Shown: positions 11,050 through 27,180, counted from the stretch's first letter. The stretch is DNA of 64,000 nt from Panulirus ornatus (GCF_036320965.1 NC_092240.1:16294001-16358000), one strand, 5' to 3'. The notes: generated from the letters alone by a model not told the origin. Made by a program: numbers and translations.

Positions 11050-12000
11050 CACATTCTAGACTGTCAGAAAGCATGTGACACTTTTCTGCATGGGAGGCTG
11101 ATTAAAGAAGCAGGATCACCAGGCAGGAATAAGGAGAAAAATCCTTCAATGGATAGAAGATTATCTCGGAGGAAGGGAACAAAGGACACATGTCAGAGGA
11201 GCCTTCCCCAAATGGGTCGAGGTGACTAATGGAGTGTCATAGGGTTCTGCTCTTGGACCATTACTCTTCCTTATTTATGTAAATGACTTTCCTGAAGTTA
11301 CAGACTCCTATCTGAATATGTTTGCAAAGATCATGAGGGAAGAGAAAAGTGAGGAAATTGCATATGCTTAAAAGGGAATCTAAACAGACTCCACAGTTGG
11401 TTTGATTCATGGTCAATGATATTGATGGAACAAAACGAAAGAAGGCCTCAATACGATTATTATCTAGCCGAAATTAAACTTCAGGATACTGTGAATGAGA
11501 AGAATTTGGTTGTAAACAATGTACCTAACCTGTTGCCATAGTCCCATATCAGGAGAATAGTTTAGGCACACTGTTTGCTGGCAAATATTAGAATATCATT
11601 TTAAGTACATGGATTATAAAAGATTTAGAAAGTTGTTCACGCCCTTCATAAGGCCAAAACTTGAATATGCTTCCAAGTTTGAACAGAGCACCCAAAGAAG
11701 TACAAAGAGTTCATAGAAGAGGTCCAGGATAGGCCAATAGGGCTGGGAGTAGAATTAAGAGAGCTGAAGTACAGGGAAAGGCCGGAAGCTTTATATTTGC
11801 CCAACTTGGAAGAGAGAATGGTGAGGGATGAACTGATCACAGCCTTTAAGTTTTTAAAATGATTACATAGCAGTGAATACTTCTTCAAGAGATGTGATAA
11901 TGCAGCAACCAGATGACAACATGAAATTAACAATAAGCTTGCTGAAAAAAGATTTAAAAAAGTACTTTATGGTATAAGAGTGGTAGATCAATGAAGATAA
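11050..12000 (+). mobile_element. CR1-like LINE RT remnant (plus)
   Basis: The sequence encodes DCQKACDTFLHGRLIKE (RT motif A region), then GVS*GSALGPLLFLIYVNDF at about 11230-11290, the hallmark RT motif B of Jockey/CR1-group elements. PKLEYAS and further post-RT sequence follow to about 11900. Several stops and frameshifts make it non-functional. It differs clearly from the RTE-like family that dominates the window. Confidence 0.75.
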
Positions 12001-12064
12001 ATGAGGACATGATTAATGCAGACAGCAAACAAATTTAAAAAGATATATGAGAATGCTCAAGAGA

Positions 12065-13290
12065 TGGGTCCCCACGTGTGTAAAACTCCCTTCCCACCAA
12101 GTACAAATTTCCAGGTAAGTACACACCTGGTATCTATTTATCGACCTCTTCTGTGAGGAGAAAAGAACATCTAGGTTGGTTATGGACTTCCTGCTGCACC
12201 CAGAATTTGAACTGTGGTGGGCACATGCATGAATCATGCTCAGCTATGCTATGTGTACAATTACCTATTTGTAATGTGTGGAGAGGGAGTTTGACTCCTG
12301 GCCCACATCTCTCAACCATGTCACACAACTTTCTAAAGCATATGCTATCTGCAATTACTATATTGTCATAAAGCTTATTCCATTCTTCTACCACCATTAT
12401 ACTATAAAAACATTGTTTTACATACTTAAAAACAAATTAATTTCATATTATGGCCTCTGGTTGTTCTTTTCCTGCATCTTTCAGAGAACTTCACACTCTA
12501 CATCATTAATAAGTGTATTTTTATTAATTACCAATTTGAACTGTATGAGGTGGGAGTTTTACTCTCATGGGGCCCTATCTCATTCACATTACTTGATATC
12601 ATACAACTTCTTAAATTTTTGTATGGTCTTTGCATTATCCATGATCTGATTTGTCTTGCTCCATATATCCACTGCTAGTATACCACAAAGAATGTTTCTT
12701 TATATCCATTTGATATATATCCAGTATATTGGACATTATGATCTCTATAGCTCAATCCCTACATCTCTTGAACTATGCACTGCCCAAGTCATTGATTTGT
12801 TTTAAGAACTTAGGTCGTCACCCCTCACTCCTCTCTTTTACAAGATGGGCAAATTCAAGGCCTCTATCCTTTCCTTGTAACTGAGCTCTCGTAATTGTGT
12901 TAAAATCACTTGTTTGCACAGCACTGAGAATGAATTCTACTCTCAAAAGGCTCCATCTCCTAAATTTTCTTTACCATCAAGTAGTGTTTTGAACACTGCA
13001 TACTGCTGGCATCATTTTCACTTCATATTCCAGCCTTCCACTAATACAATACTTCATGTCCATTCTAACAAGCTTTTTGCTTAGCTTCTTGTGATTATGT
13101 ATTTCTACTGCATGGGAAGGGAGTCCTTCACATACAGGGTCCCACAACTTGAATTTTTCTCCTTTCATAAACTTTTTATTATTCTGTTTATTGTCGACTA
13201 CTCTTATACCATAAAAGCACATCTATGCATCTTTTCTGTTTTCTTTCTCATGGTTTTATCTCTTGAGGAACAGTTCACTATCTTAGCCTG
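12065..13290 (-). mobile_element. CR1-like LINE 3' region remnants (minus)
   Basis: Minus-strand blocks VEEWNKLYDNIVIADSICF, PLHTLQIGN and KLVRMDMKYCISGRLEYEVK look like C-terminal and 3' UTR parts of CR1-type elements. A block with TTTGAACTGTATGAGG / TTTGTAATGTGTGGAG recurs at about 12265 and 12535. That implies at least two head-to-tail remnants. Boundaries are approximate. Confidence 0.5.
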
Positions 13291-13296
13291 TGTGTA

Positions 13297-13345
<49 letters not shown>

Positions 13346-13346
13346 G
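13297..13346. repeat. (AAT)n microsatellite
   Basis: About 50 bp of AAT trinucleotide repeats with one interruption. Confidence 0.95.
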
Positions 13347-14217
13347 TAATGGATTAATACAACACCCACATCCAAAGAATAAAAATGTGTATACATGCAT
13401 TTCTTTATTGTGTATCATAATCATTCCAAGACCATTTTCTTTGAAAGAGTCCTAGTTTTACCCTGGACCTCTTTTTAAAGTTCCTTGTAGTCCAAGATTG
13501 CACTACTTTTGGTAGCAGGGAAATGTGGATTTTTTAGGAGTGAGGAATTCTTTGATGGTACTGTACTCAAAGTATAACCTCTTGCAAGCAGAGCCTGGTA
13601 ATACACACAAACAAAAAGATAGAGTTACCATCTTCATACAAGAGTGTTTACCTCCAATTTGATTGTGAAAGAGATAGACAAATCAGAAGCCTTTACCATA
13701 AATTGTGAACTCAGGAGGCTGTTGAAGGTGTGGTTGCCTCTGTGTAAACAATGACCCCATAGCATCTTCCTTTTGGAGTTGTGACCCAATTGACCACAGG
13801 AACTCCATAAATTTCCTCTAGGGTCAGTGGGGTGATTGCTGTCAATCTTCACAATCTCCTTATACCAACCAGTGCTTGTGCAGATACAAGAATTGTCCTA
13901 TACTTACCAATAAGAATGTCATAATCATTCCATGAACAAGTACATGGCTAAGCAAGCAAATAGCTCAGTTTTCCCATAGATATGTGTATTCCAACTACTA
14001 TGTTACTGTAATGCAGCCATGAAAATATTTATCACTAAAGGTTCAGCATTAAATACATAATGTAATGTCAATACAGTATTACTGAAGTTCAACAAGTATG
14101 TAGCTTTACAATATTCACCATTGAATACAAAATGTGGATGTAACTTTACATTGTTAATCATTAAATACAAAATGTATGTCAACACATTCCTACTGCAATT
14201 CACCTAATATGTAACCA
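13347..14217. other. Gene-free region
   Basis: No supported gene. An open minus-strand stretch at 13634-13852 was considered and not assigned. A block around AATACAAAATGT is repeated loosely at about 14050-14180. Confidence 0.4.
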
Positions 14218-14690
14218 ATAGAATGCATTGGAACGATATGGTATACTGGGGTCGATTTGCTGTCAATGGATTGAACCAGGGCATATGAAGCGTCTGGGAT
14301 AAACCATGGAAAAGTCTGTGGGGCCTGGATGTGGAAAGGGAGCTATGGTTTCGGTGCATTACACATGACAGCTAGAGACTGAATTTGAACGTATTTGGCC
14401 TTTTTTGTCTTTTCCTGGCACTACCTCACCAGAGGGGGGGATGTTATTTCATGTGTGGCGGGGTGGTGACATGAATGGATAAAGGCATCAAGTATGAATA
14501 TGTGCATGTGTATATATGTATATACATATATATATGTATGTATACATTGAAATGTATATGTGTGTATATGTGCGTGTGTATTTAGGTGGGTTGGGCCATT
14601 CCTTGTCTATTTCTTTGTGCTACCTTGCTAATGTGGGAAAAGGCAATTCAGTATAGTGAATATATATATTATCTTTTTTATTATACTTTT
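14218..14690 (+). mobile_element. RTE-like LINE copy 5, 3' UTR only (plus)
   Basis: This is a 5'-truncated fragment starting at GCATTGGAACGATATGGTATAC, just upstream of the ORF stop, and continuing through the long-form 3' UTR. The degenerate terminal stem-loop is at about 14620-14640 (CTTGC TAAT GTGGG). Confidence 0.8.
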
Positions 14691-14694
14691 TCAC

Positions 14695-16125
<1,431 letters not shown>

Positions 16126-16134
16126 ATATGTATA

Positions 16135-16168
<34 letters not shown>

Positions 16169-17121
16169 TTTATACTTTGTCGCTGTCTCCCGCGTTTGCG
16201 AGGTAGCGCAAGGAAACAGACGAAAGAAATGGCCCAACCCACCCCCATACACATGTATATACATACGTCCACACACGCAAATATACATACCTACACAGCT
16301 TTCCATGGTTTACCCCAGACGCTTCACATGCCTTGATTCAATCCACTGACAGCACGTCAACCCCGGTATACCGCATCGCTCCAATTCACTCTATTCCTTG
16401 CCCTCCTTTCACCCTCCTGCATGTTCAGGCCCCGATCACACAAAATCTTTTTCACTCCATCTTTCCACCTCCAATTTGGTCTCCCTCTTCTCCTCGTTCC
16501 CTCCACCTCCGACACATATATCCTCTTGGTCAATCTTTCCTCACTCATTCTCTCCATGTGACCAAACCATTTCAAAACACCCTCTTCTGCTCTCTCAACC
16601 ACGCTCTTTTTATTTCCACACATCTCTCTTACCCTTACGTTACTTACTCGATCAAACCACCTCACACCACACATTGTCCTCAAACATCTCATTTCCAGCA
16701 CATCCATCCTCCTGCGCACAACTCTATCCATAGTCCACGCCTCGCAACCATACAACATTGTTGGAACCACTATTCCTTCAAACATACCCATTTTTTGCTT
16801 TCCGAATAATGTTCTCGACTTCCACACATTCTCAAGGCTCCCAGAATTTTCGCCCCCTCCCCCACCCATGATCCACTTCCGCCTTCATGGTTCCATCCGC
16901 TGCCAGATCCACTCCCAGATATCTAAAACACTTCACTTCCTCCAGTTTTCTCCATTCAAACTCACCTCCCAATTGAATTGACCCTCAACCCTACTGTACC
17001 TAATAACCTTGCTCTTATTCACATTTACTCTCAACTTTCTTCTTTCACACACTTTACCAAACTCAGTCACCAGCTTCTGCAGTTTCCTCACATGAATCAG
17101 CCACCAGCGCTGTATCATATA
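16126..17121 (-). mobile_element. RTE-like LINE copy 8 (minus), tandem unit 2
   Basis: The order is as in copy 7, with a short-form 3' UTR, and it ends at the same truncation point GCTGTATCAT followed by TATGTATATA. The ORF is continuous over 16357-16869 and then frameshifted. Spacing of the GGTATACC landmark from unit 1 is 995 bp. The identical junction implies duplication rather than independent insertion. Confidence 0.85.
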
Positions 17122-17715
17122 TGTATATATATATATATTATATATATATATTTTTTTTTTTTTTTTTTTTTATACTTTGTCGCTGTCTCCCGCGTTTGCG
17201 AGGTAGCGCAAGGAAACAGACGAAAGAAATGGCCCAAACCCCCCCCCCCCCCCATACACATGTAATACATACGTCCACACACGCAAATATACATACCTAC
17301 ACAGCTTTCCATGGTTTACCCCAGACGCTTCACATGCCTTGATTCAATCCACTGACAGCACATCAACCCCGGTATACCACATCGATCCAATCCACTCTAT
17401 TCCTTGCCCTCCTTTCACCCTCCTGCATGTTCAGGCCCCGATCACACAAAATCTTTTTCACTCCATCTTTCCACCTCCAATTTGGTCTCCCTCTTCTCCT
17501 CGTTCCCTCCACCTCCGACACATATATCCTCTTGTCAATCTTTCCTCACTCATTCTCTCCATGTGACCAAACCATTTCAAAACACCCTCCTCTGCTCTCT
17601 CAACCACGCTGTTTTTATTTCCACACATCCCCTTTTAAACCCTTTTAAACGTTACTTACCGATCAAACCACCTCACACCACCCCCATTGTCCTCAAACAT
17701 CTCATTTCCAGCAAA
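17122..17715 (-). mobile_element. RTE-like LINE copy 9 (minus), tandem unit 3, breaks down
   Basis: The 3' end, short-form 3' UTR and C-terminal coding sequence start as in units 1 and 2 (GGTATACC at 17371, 1006 bp from unit 2). From about 17630 the sequence gains duplicated CCTTTTAAAC and lengthened homopolymers, then loses identity at about 17715. Confidence 0.75.
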
Positions 17716-20690
17716 ATTTTTTGTGCATGATCAAGATTTTTCCTATGAGCCCCCCGGGGAAAATGAAACACAAAATTTCCCCCAAGTCACTTTCTGTAAT
17801 AATCACGTCATCAGGGGAGACACAAGAGAAAAACAAAACAGCCCAGTTATATACATCAAGAAAAAAAGTTTAGACCCATTTTGGGAAACATTGATTGTGA
17901 TTGGGGGAAAAACTGGAGGAAGTAAAGTTTTTTTAGATATCTGGGGGTGGAACCCCGGCACGGAAAGGAACCCTTTGGGAAACGGAAGTGAATCAAAAGG
18001 GTGGGGGAGGGGGGGGAAAATTCCCGGGGGCCTTTAAGGGAAATTTTGGAAATCCCAGAACATTATTCGGGAAAACAAAAATGGGTATGTTTTTAAGGGA
18101 AATGGTTCCAAAAATGTTGTATGGGTTTCGAGGGGGTGGGGGTATGGATAGAGTTTTTGGCAAAGGTGGGATGTGCTGGGGAAAAGAGATGTTTTGAGGC
18201 AATGTGTGGTGGAGGGGGTTTGATCGAGTAAATAAGTAAGGGGAAGAGAGATGTGTGGGAAAAAAAAAGAGCGTGGTTTAGAGAGCAGAAGAGGGTGGGT
18301 TTTTAAATGGTTTGGGCCCAAGAGAATGAGTGGGAAAGATTGACCCAAAAGGATATATTTTCGGAAAAAGGAGGGGAAAGAGGAGAAGTGGGGGACCAAA
18401 TTGGGGGTGGGAAAAATGGAGTGAAAAAGTTTTTTTGGGGATCGGGGGCCCAACATGCAGGAGGGTGAAAGGGGGGCAAGGAAAGATGAAATTTGGGTCG
18501 ATGTGGGATACCCCCCGGGTTTACAGCCCGTCAGTGGGTTGAATCAAGGGATGGAAAACGTTTTGGGGTAAAACAGAAAAGTTTTTGTGGGGGCCCGGAT
18601 TGGGAAAAGGGGGCTGTGGGTTTCCCGGGGATTATTGCATGAAGCTAAAGACTGAGTGTGAACAAATGGGGCCTTTGTTTCTTTTCCTTTGCGCTAAACC
18701 CCCTCCACACATGAGGGGGGGGGGAGATTTGGATTCCAAAGTGTGGGAGGTGGCATGGGAATAAATAAAGGCAAAAAAGTGTGAATTGTGTGCAAAAAGT
18801 TTTATATATGTATGTGTCTGTGTGTGAATATAAATGTACATTTAAGGGTGTATAAAATAAGTATAATTTGCGTGTGTTTGGGCGTGTATTATATACATGT
18901 TAAAGGGGGGGGGTTGGGCCCTTTCTTTCGTCTGTTTCCCCCGCCTACCTCGCAAACGCGGAGACAGCGACAACGCAAAAAAATAATAAAATAAAAAAAA
19001 AAAATATATATAATAATATATAATATAAAAATATAATAAATATAATATAAAATAAATATATAAAAATATATGTTTTAAAAAAATGACGTTCCCAAATTTT
19101 CTCCCTTTTTCTTATGCAAATTTTTTTTACCTCCTTCCAAAACACTTTTTATTCTCCCTAAAAAAATTTTAAAGATACCTCTCACCCCAACTCTCATTTG
19201 CCCCCTTTTTCACCTCTTGCAAAACCCTTTTTCTTTACCTCCCGCCTCTTTCTTTTGGGACATCTCCCACCTTTTTCAAATCTTCCCCGCAAAAATCGTC
19301 CAAATGCCCCTCTCTTCTCTTTCCCCTAATAATTTTATTTTTTCATCCCCCCCCTCCCCTAAACCCTTTTTAATCAACCCCTCCCAAGTTCCTCATGCCC
19401 CAAGCATCCTTTTTGCGCAAGTCTCACTGGGTTTTCCCCCAAATACATTTCCCACTCCCCCCCCAAAATCCCCTTAACCCTCCTTTTTGGGTTTTCACCT
19501 TTTTTCCCTTTTTAACCCCAGTCTCTCCGGGTTACCCCAAAACCTCCCCACAAGTCCCCCTTCCCCAACTCACTTTAATCTCACCAAATCTCTTCACCCC
19601 AACATTCTCTCTTTTCTAAAAACCCCCACCCAAAACTTCACCTTTTGCCTTTCCCCAAGATAATGATCATTGGGAAGGGGGGGCTAATGGGGGGGTGATA
19701 AAAAGAAATGGTGATGTGAGAAAAGGGGATAGATGATTATTTTGAAGGTTTGTTGAATGTGTTTGATGAAAAGGGGTGGCAGATTTTAGGGTGTTTTGGT
19801 CGGGGTGGTTCAAAGTGAGAGGGTTTTGGGAAAAAGATTTTTGGTTTAAAAAAGAAGAGGTAGTAAAAATTGGGGGAAAAATAAAGCCGGGAAGGGCAGC
19901 AGGGTTTGGGTGGTATTGCAGTGGAATTTTTTAAAAAAAGGGGGTTTACTGTATTTTTTGAATTGGTTTGGGAAGGTTATTTAAAGAATTGGGGAAGACT
20001 CCCTGGTGAAAGGTTTCCGAGGGTTTGGCCCGGAAAACCGGAGCCTTGAAAATGTGTGGAAGTCAGAACATTATCTCAAAACAAAAATGGGGATGTTTTT
20101 TAAGAATAGTGTTCCAACAATGTTGTAGGTTTCGGGCTGGCTATGGATAGAGTTGTGGCAGGAGGGGATGTGCTGGAAATGAATGTTTGAGGGCAATTGT
20201 GGGGAGGTGGTTTTTCGAGTAATAAGTAAGGGTAAGAGAATGTGTGGAAATAAAAAGAGCGTGGGTTGAGAGAGCAAAGAGGGTTTTTGAAAATGGTTTT
20301 TGGGACATGGAGAGAATGATAGGAAAAATTGACCAAGAGGATTATGTGCGGAGGTGGAGGGGAAAAGGAGAAGTGGGAGACCAAATTGGGGGTGGAAAGT
20401 GGAGGGGAAAAAATTTTGGTGACGGGGCCTGAACTGCAGGAGGGTGAAAGGGGGCAAGGAAAAGAGTGAAATTTGGGCGATTGGGATACCGGGGTTGACA
20501 TGCTGTCATGGGTTGAACAGGCAGTGAACGTCTGGGGTAAAAAATGAAAAGCTTTCGTCTTTTTCCTTTGCCTACCTCGCAAACGCGGAGACGGACAACG
20601 AAAATAAATAAAAAATAAAAAAAAAAATATATATTAAAATATAATATATTATATTATAAAATATATATAATAATATATATATATGTAATC
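17716..20690. other. Corrupted LINE-derived stretch, probable unpolished assembly
   Basis: LINE blocks can be followed throughout but are full of homopolymer expansions, dropped bases and GGGG/CCCC/TTTT runs. C-terminal coding sequence and long-form 3' UTR occupy 17900-18970 (+). An inverted endonuclease-linker follows (19085-19670, minus), then RT (19690-20000, +) and a second C-terminal part with 3' end (20045-20600, +). The same order then recurs in clean form to the right (20694-23105). The pattern fits a noisy read or consensus left in the assembly rather than natural decay. Confidence 0.6.
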
Positions 20691-21230
20691 ACTGACGTTC
20701 CCATTTGCTCCCTTGTCTTATGCATTTTATTTACCCCCTTTCCAAAACATCTTTTTTTTTCCCCCAAAAATTTTAATGATACTCTCTCACCCCAACTCTC
20801 ATTTTGCCCTTTTTTCACCTTTTTGCACCTTTCTCTTGACCTCCGCCTCTATCTTTTGTACTCCCCACTCTTTTGCAAATCTTCCCTGCAAAAATCGTCC
20901 AAATGCCTCTCTCTTCTCTTTCACTAATAATCTTAGTTCTTCATCCCACCACTCACTACCCTTTCTAATCAACCCACCTCCCATGCTTCTCATGCCACAA
21001 GCATCTTTTGCGCAAGTCATCACTGCTTCCCTAAATACATCCCACTCCTCCCCCACTCCCCTTACCTCCTTTGTTCTCACCTTTTTCCATTCTGTACTCA
21101 GTCTCTCCTGGTACTTCCTCACACAAGTCTCCTTCCCAAGCTCACTTACTCTCACCACTCTCTTCACCCCAACATTCTCTCTTTTCTAAAAACCCCTACA
21201 AATCTTCACCTTCGCCTCCACAAGATAATG
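20691..21230 (-). mobile_element. RTE-like LINE copy 10, inverted 5' segment
   Basis: Minus-strand linker sequence (20799-21167) includes VVRVSELGKETCVRKYQERL and CAKDACGMRSMGGG. It covers the interval from the endonuclease end (DHYLVEAK, right side) to the start of RT (REQMGTSV-like, left side). It joins the plus-strand 3' part at about 21231. Its position and polarity match a twin-priming 5' inversion. Confidence 0.75.
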
Positions 21231-23105
21231 ATCAGTGAAGGGGGCTAATGGGGAGGTGATAACAAGTAGTGGTGATGTGAGAAGGAGATAGAGTGATTAT
21301 TTTGAAGGTTTGTTGAATGTGTTTGATGATAGAGTGGCAGATGTAGGGTGTTTTGGTCGAGGTGGTGTGCAAAGTGAGAGGGTTAGGGAAAATGATTTGG
21401 TAAACAGAGAAGAGGTAGTAAAAGCTTTGCGGAAGATGAAAGCCGGCAAGGCAGCAGGTTTGGATGGTATTGCAGTGGAATTTATAAAAAAAGGGGGTGA
21501 CTGTATTATTGATTGGTTGGTAAGGTTATTTAATGTATGTATGACTCATGGTGAGGTGCCTGAGGATTGGCGGAATGCGTGCATAGTGCCATTGTACAAA
21601 GGCAAAGGGGATAAGAGTGAGTGCTCAAATTACAGAGGTATAAGTTTGTTCAGTATTCCTGGTAAATTATATGGGAGGGTATTGATTGAGAGGGTGAAGG
21701 CATGTATAGAGCATCAGATTGGGGAAGAGCAGTGTGGTTTCAAAAGTGGTAGAGGATGTGTGGATCAGGTGTTTGCTTTGAAGAATGTATGTGAGAAATA
21801 CTTAGAAAAGCAAATGGATTTGTATGTAGCACTTATGGATCTGGAGAAGGCATATGATAGAGTTGATAGAGATGCTCTGTGGAAGGTATTAAGAATATAT
21901 GGTGTGGGAGGCAAGTTGTTAGAAGCAGTGAAAAGTTTTTATCGAGGATGTAAGGCATGTGTACGTGTAGGAAGAGAGGAAAGTGATTGGTTCTCAGTGA
22001 ATGTAGGTTTGTGGCAGGGGTGTGTGATGTCTCCATGGTTGTTTAATTTGTTTATGGATGGGGTTGTTAGGGAGGTAAATGCAAGAGTTTTGGAAAGAGG
22101 GGCAAGTATGAAGTCTGTTGGGGATGAGAGAGCTTGGGAAGTGAGTCAGTTGTTGTTCGCTGATGATACAGCGCTGGTGGCTGATTCATGTGAGAAACTG
22201 CAGAAGCTGGTGACTGAGTTTGGTAAAGTGTGTGAAAGAAGAAAGTTAAGAGTAAATGTGAATAAGAGCAAGGTTATTAGGTACAGTAGGGTTGAGGGTC
22301 AAGTCAATTGGGAGGTAAGTTTGAATGGAGCAAAACTAGAGGAAGAAAGTGTTTTAGATATCTGGGAGTGGATTTGGCAGCGGATGGAACCATGGAAGCG
22401 GAAGTGGATCATAGGGTGTGGGAGGGGGCGAAAATCCTGGGAGCCTTGAAGAATGTGTGGAAGTCAAGAACATTATCTCGGAAAGCAAAAATGGGTATGT
22501 TTGAAGGAATAGTGGTTCCAACAATGTTGTACGGTTGCGAGGCGTGGGCTATGGATAGAGTTGTGCGCAGGAGGATGGATGTGCTGGAAATGAGATGTTT
22601 GAGGACAATGTGTGGTGTGAGGTGGTTTGATCGAGTAAGTAACGTAAGGGTAAGAGAGATGTGTGGAAATAAAAAGAGCGTGGTTGAGAGAGCAGAAGAG
22701 GGTGTTTTGAAATGGTTCGGGCACATGGAGAGAATGAGTGAGGAAAGATTGACCAAGAGGATATATGTGTCGGAGGTGGAGGGAACGAGGAGAAGTGGGA
22801 GACCAAATTGGAGGTGGAAAGATGGAGTGAAAAAGATTTTGTGTGATCGGGGCCTGAACATGCAGGAGGGTGAAAGGAGGGCAAGGAATAGAGTGGATTG
22901 GATCGATGTGGTATACCGGGGTTGACATGCTGTCAGTGGATTGAATCAGGGCATGTGAAGCGTCTGGGGTAAACCATGGAAAGCTGTGTAGGTATGTATA
23001 TTTGCATGTGTGGACGTATGTATATACATGTGTATGGGGGTGGGTTGGGCCATTTCTTTCGTCTGTTTCCTTGCGCTACCTCGCAAACGCGGGAGACAGC
23101 GGCAA
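21231..23105 (+). mobile_element. RTE-like LINE copy 10, main 3' segment (plus)
   Basis: Open over 21310-22449 (379 aa), with KMKAGKAAGLDGIAVEFIKK, EVPEDWRNACIVPLYKGKG, GFKSGRGCVDQVFAL, LMDLEKAYDRVDRDALWKV, QGCVMSPWLFNLFMDG and LLFADDTALVADS. These are the ordered RT blocks, with the catalytic Asp of motif A and FADD intact. A one-base loss near 22345 shifts frame. The second ORF (22308-22925) carries YLGVDLAADG, LYGCEAWAMDRVV, LKWFGHMERMSEERL and [15 protein letters not shown] to the normal stop. A short-form 3' UTR and terminal stem-loop end at about 23105. Confidence 0.9.

Positions 23106-24757
<1,652 letters not shown>

Positions 24758-24840
<83 letters not shown>
24758..24840. repeat. 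(TA)n microsatellite
   Basis: About 83 bp of TA repeats lie between a LINE fragment and a short element. Confidence 0.97.
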
Positions 24841-24843
<3 letters not shown>

Positions 24844-25064
24844 CCCTGGGGATAGGGGAGAAAGAATACTTCCCACGTATTCCCTGCGTGTCGTAGAAGG
24901 CGACTAAAAGGGAAGGCAGCGGGGGGCTGGAAATCCTCCTCTCTCAGTTTTTTTTTTAATTTTCCAAAAGGAGCAGAGAAGGGGGCCAGGTGAGGATGTT
25001 CCCTCAAAGGTCCAGTCCTCTGTTCTTAACGCTACCTTGCTAACGCGGGAAATGGCGAATAGTA

Positions 25065-25066
<2 letters not shown>
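24841..25066 (+). mobile_element. Short non-autonomous element (plus), full length
   Basis: A well-preserved copy. It starts CCCTGGGGATAGGGGAGAAA, passes through TCGTAGAAGGCGACTAAAAG and GGGGCCAGGTGAGGATG, and ends with the stem-loop CTTGCTAACGCGGG followed by AAATGGCGAATAGTATGAA. It is embedded between two (TA)n tracts. Confidence 0.8.

Positions 25067-25132
<66 letters not shown>
25067..25132. repeat. (TA)n microsatellite
   Basis: About 66 bp of TA repeats lie between the short element and LINE copy 11. Confidence 0.97.
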
Positions 25133-25135
<3 letters not shown>

Positions 25136-25860
25136 AAGCGGAAGTGGATCATAGGGTGGGGGAGGGGGCGAAAATTCTGGGGGCCTTGAAGAATGTGTGG
25201 AAGTCGAGAACATTATCTCGGAAAGCAAAAATGGGTATGTTTGAAGGAATAGTGGTTCCAACAATGTTGTATGGTTGCGAGGCGTGGGCTATGGATAGAG
25301 TTGTGCGCAGGAGGATGGATGTGCTGGAAATGAGATGTTTGAGGACAATGTGTGGTGTGAGGTGGTTTGATCGAGTGAGTAACGTAAGGGTAAGAGAGAT
25401 GTGTGGAAATAAAAAGAGCGTGGTTGAGAGAGCAGAAGAGGGTGTTTTGAAGTGGTTTGGGCACATGGAGAGAATGAGTGAGGAAAGATTGACCAAGAGG
25501 ATATATGTGTCGGAGGTGGAGGGAACGAGGAGAAGAGAGAGACCAAATTGGAGGTGGAAATATGGAGTGAAAAAGATTTTGTGTGATCGGGGCCTGAACA
25601 TGCAGGAGGGTGAAAGGAGGGCAAGGAATAGAGTGAATTGGAGCGATGTGGTATACCGGGGTTGACGTGCTGTCAGTGGATTAAATCAAGGCATGTGAAG
25701 CGTCTGGGGTAAACCATGGAAAGCTGTGTAGGTATGTATATTTGCGTGTGTGGACGTATGTATATACATGTGTATGGGGGGGGGGGGCATTTCTTTCGTC
25801 TGTATCCTTGCGCTACCTCGCAAACGCGGGAGACAGCGACAAAGTATAATAAAAAAAAAA
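25133..25860 (+). mobile_element. RTE-like LINE copy 11, 3' part (plus)
   Basis: It is 5' truncated at MEAEVDHRVGEGAKILGAL, directly after (TA)n. The ORF (25132-25665, 177 aa) is open to the normal stop and carries LYGCEAWAMDRVV, CLRTMCGVRWFDRV, LKWFGHMERMSEERL and RPNWRWKYGVKKIL. A short-form 3' UTR and the terminal stem-loop follow at about 25813-25845. Confidence 0.9.
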
Positions 25861-25869
25861 TAATTTATC

Positions 25870-27180
25870 TAGAGCAGGGAAACAGGCGAGGAATGGCCCA
25901 CCCCGCTCACAAACACATTTACAATACTTACACGCCCACATGCACATATACATATACATTTCAACGTATACATGTATATACATACACAGACATATATACA
26001 CATATACATATTCATACTTGCTGCCTTTATGCTCCCCCCCCCCCCAAGCGAGGCAGCTCGAGGAACTGACAAAAAAAGGACCACATTCGTTCACACTCAG
26101 CCTCTACCTGTCATGTGTAATAACCTTGCTCTTATTCACATTTACTCTCAACTTTCTTCTTTCACACAAATTATCAAACTCAGTCACCAGCTTCTGCAGT
26201 TTCTCACATGAATCAGACACCACGCCGTATCATCAGCGAACAACAACTGACTCACTTCCCAAGCTCTCTCATCCACAACAGACTGCATACTTGCCCCTCT
26301 TTCCAGAACTCTTGCATTCACCTCCCTAACAACCCCATCCATAAACAAATTAAACAACCATGGAGACATCACACACCCCTGCCGCAAACCTACATTCACT
26401 GGGAACCAATCACTTTCCTCTCTTCCTACACGTACACAAGCCTTAAATCCTCGATAAAAACTTTTCACTTCTTCTAACAACTTGCCTCCCACACCATATA
26501 TTCTTAATACAGAGCATCTCTATCAACTCTATCATATGCCTTCTCCAGATCCATATATGCTACATACAAATCCATTTGCTTTTCTAAGTATTTCTCACAT
26601 ACATTCTTCAAAGCAAACACCTGATCCACACATCCTCTACCACTTCTGGAACCACAATGCTTTTCCCCAATCTGATGCTCTGTACATGCCTTCATCCTCT
26701 CAATCAATACCCTCCCATATAATTTCCCAGGAATACTCAAAAAGCATATGCCTCTGTAATTTGAACACTCATGTTCATCCCCTTTGTCTTTGTACAATGG
26801 CACTATGCATGCATTTCACCAATCCTCAGGCACTTCACCATGATCCATACATGCAATGAATATCCTTACCAACCAATCAACAACACAATCACCTTTTTTT
26901 GTTATAAATTCCACTGCAGCACCATCGAAACCCACCGCCTTGCTGGCTTTCATCTTCCGCAAAGCTTTCGCTACCTCTCACTTCGCACACCGCCCCGACC
27001 AAAACACCCCATATCTGCCACTCTATCATCAAACACATCCAACAAATCTTCAAAATATTCACTCCATCTCACTTCATCACTACTTGTTACTACCTTCCCA
27101 TTTACTTTATCTCCTGCCAAAACATCCTTTTATTCTCCCTAAGATTTAATGATACTCTCACCCCAATTATCATTTGCCCT

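Noticed and set aside
13634..13852. Minus-strand open stretch with GNLWSS and a GGTAAAC-like donor
   Set aside because: It looked like a possible exon next to the SMP-30 paralogue. I could not match it to any propeller blade, and no convincing acceptor or phase fits.
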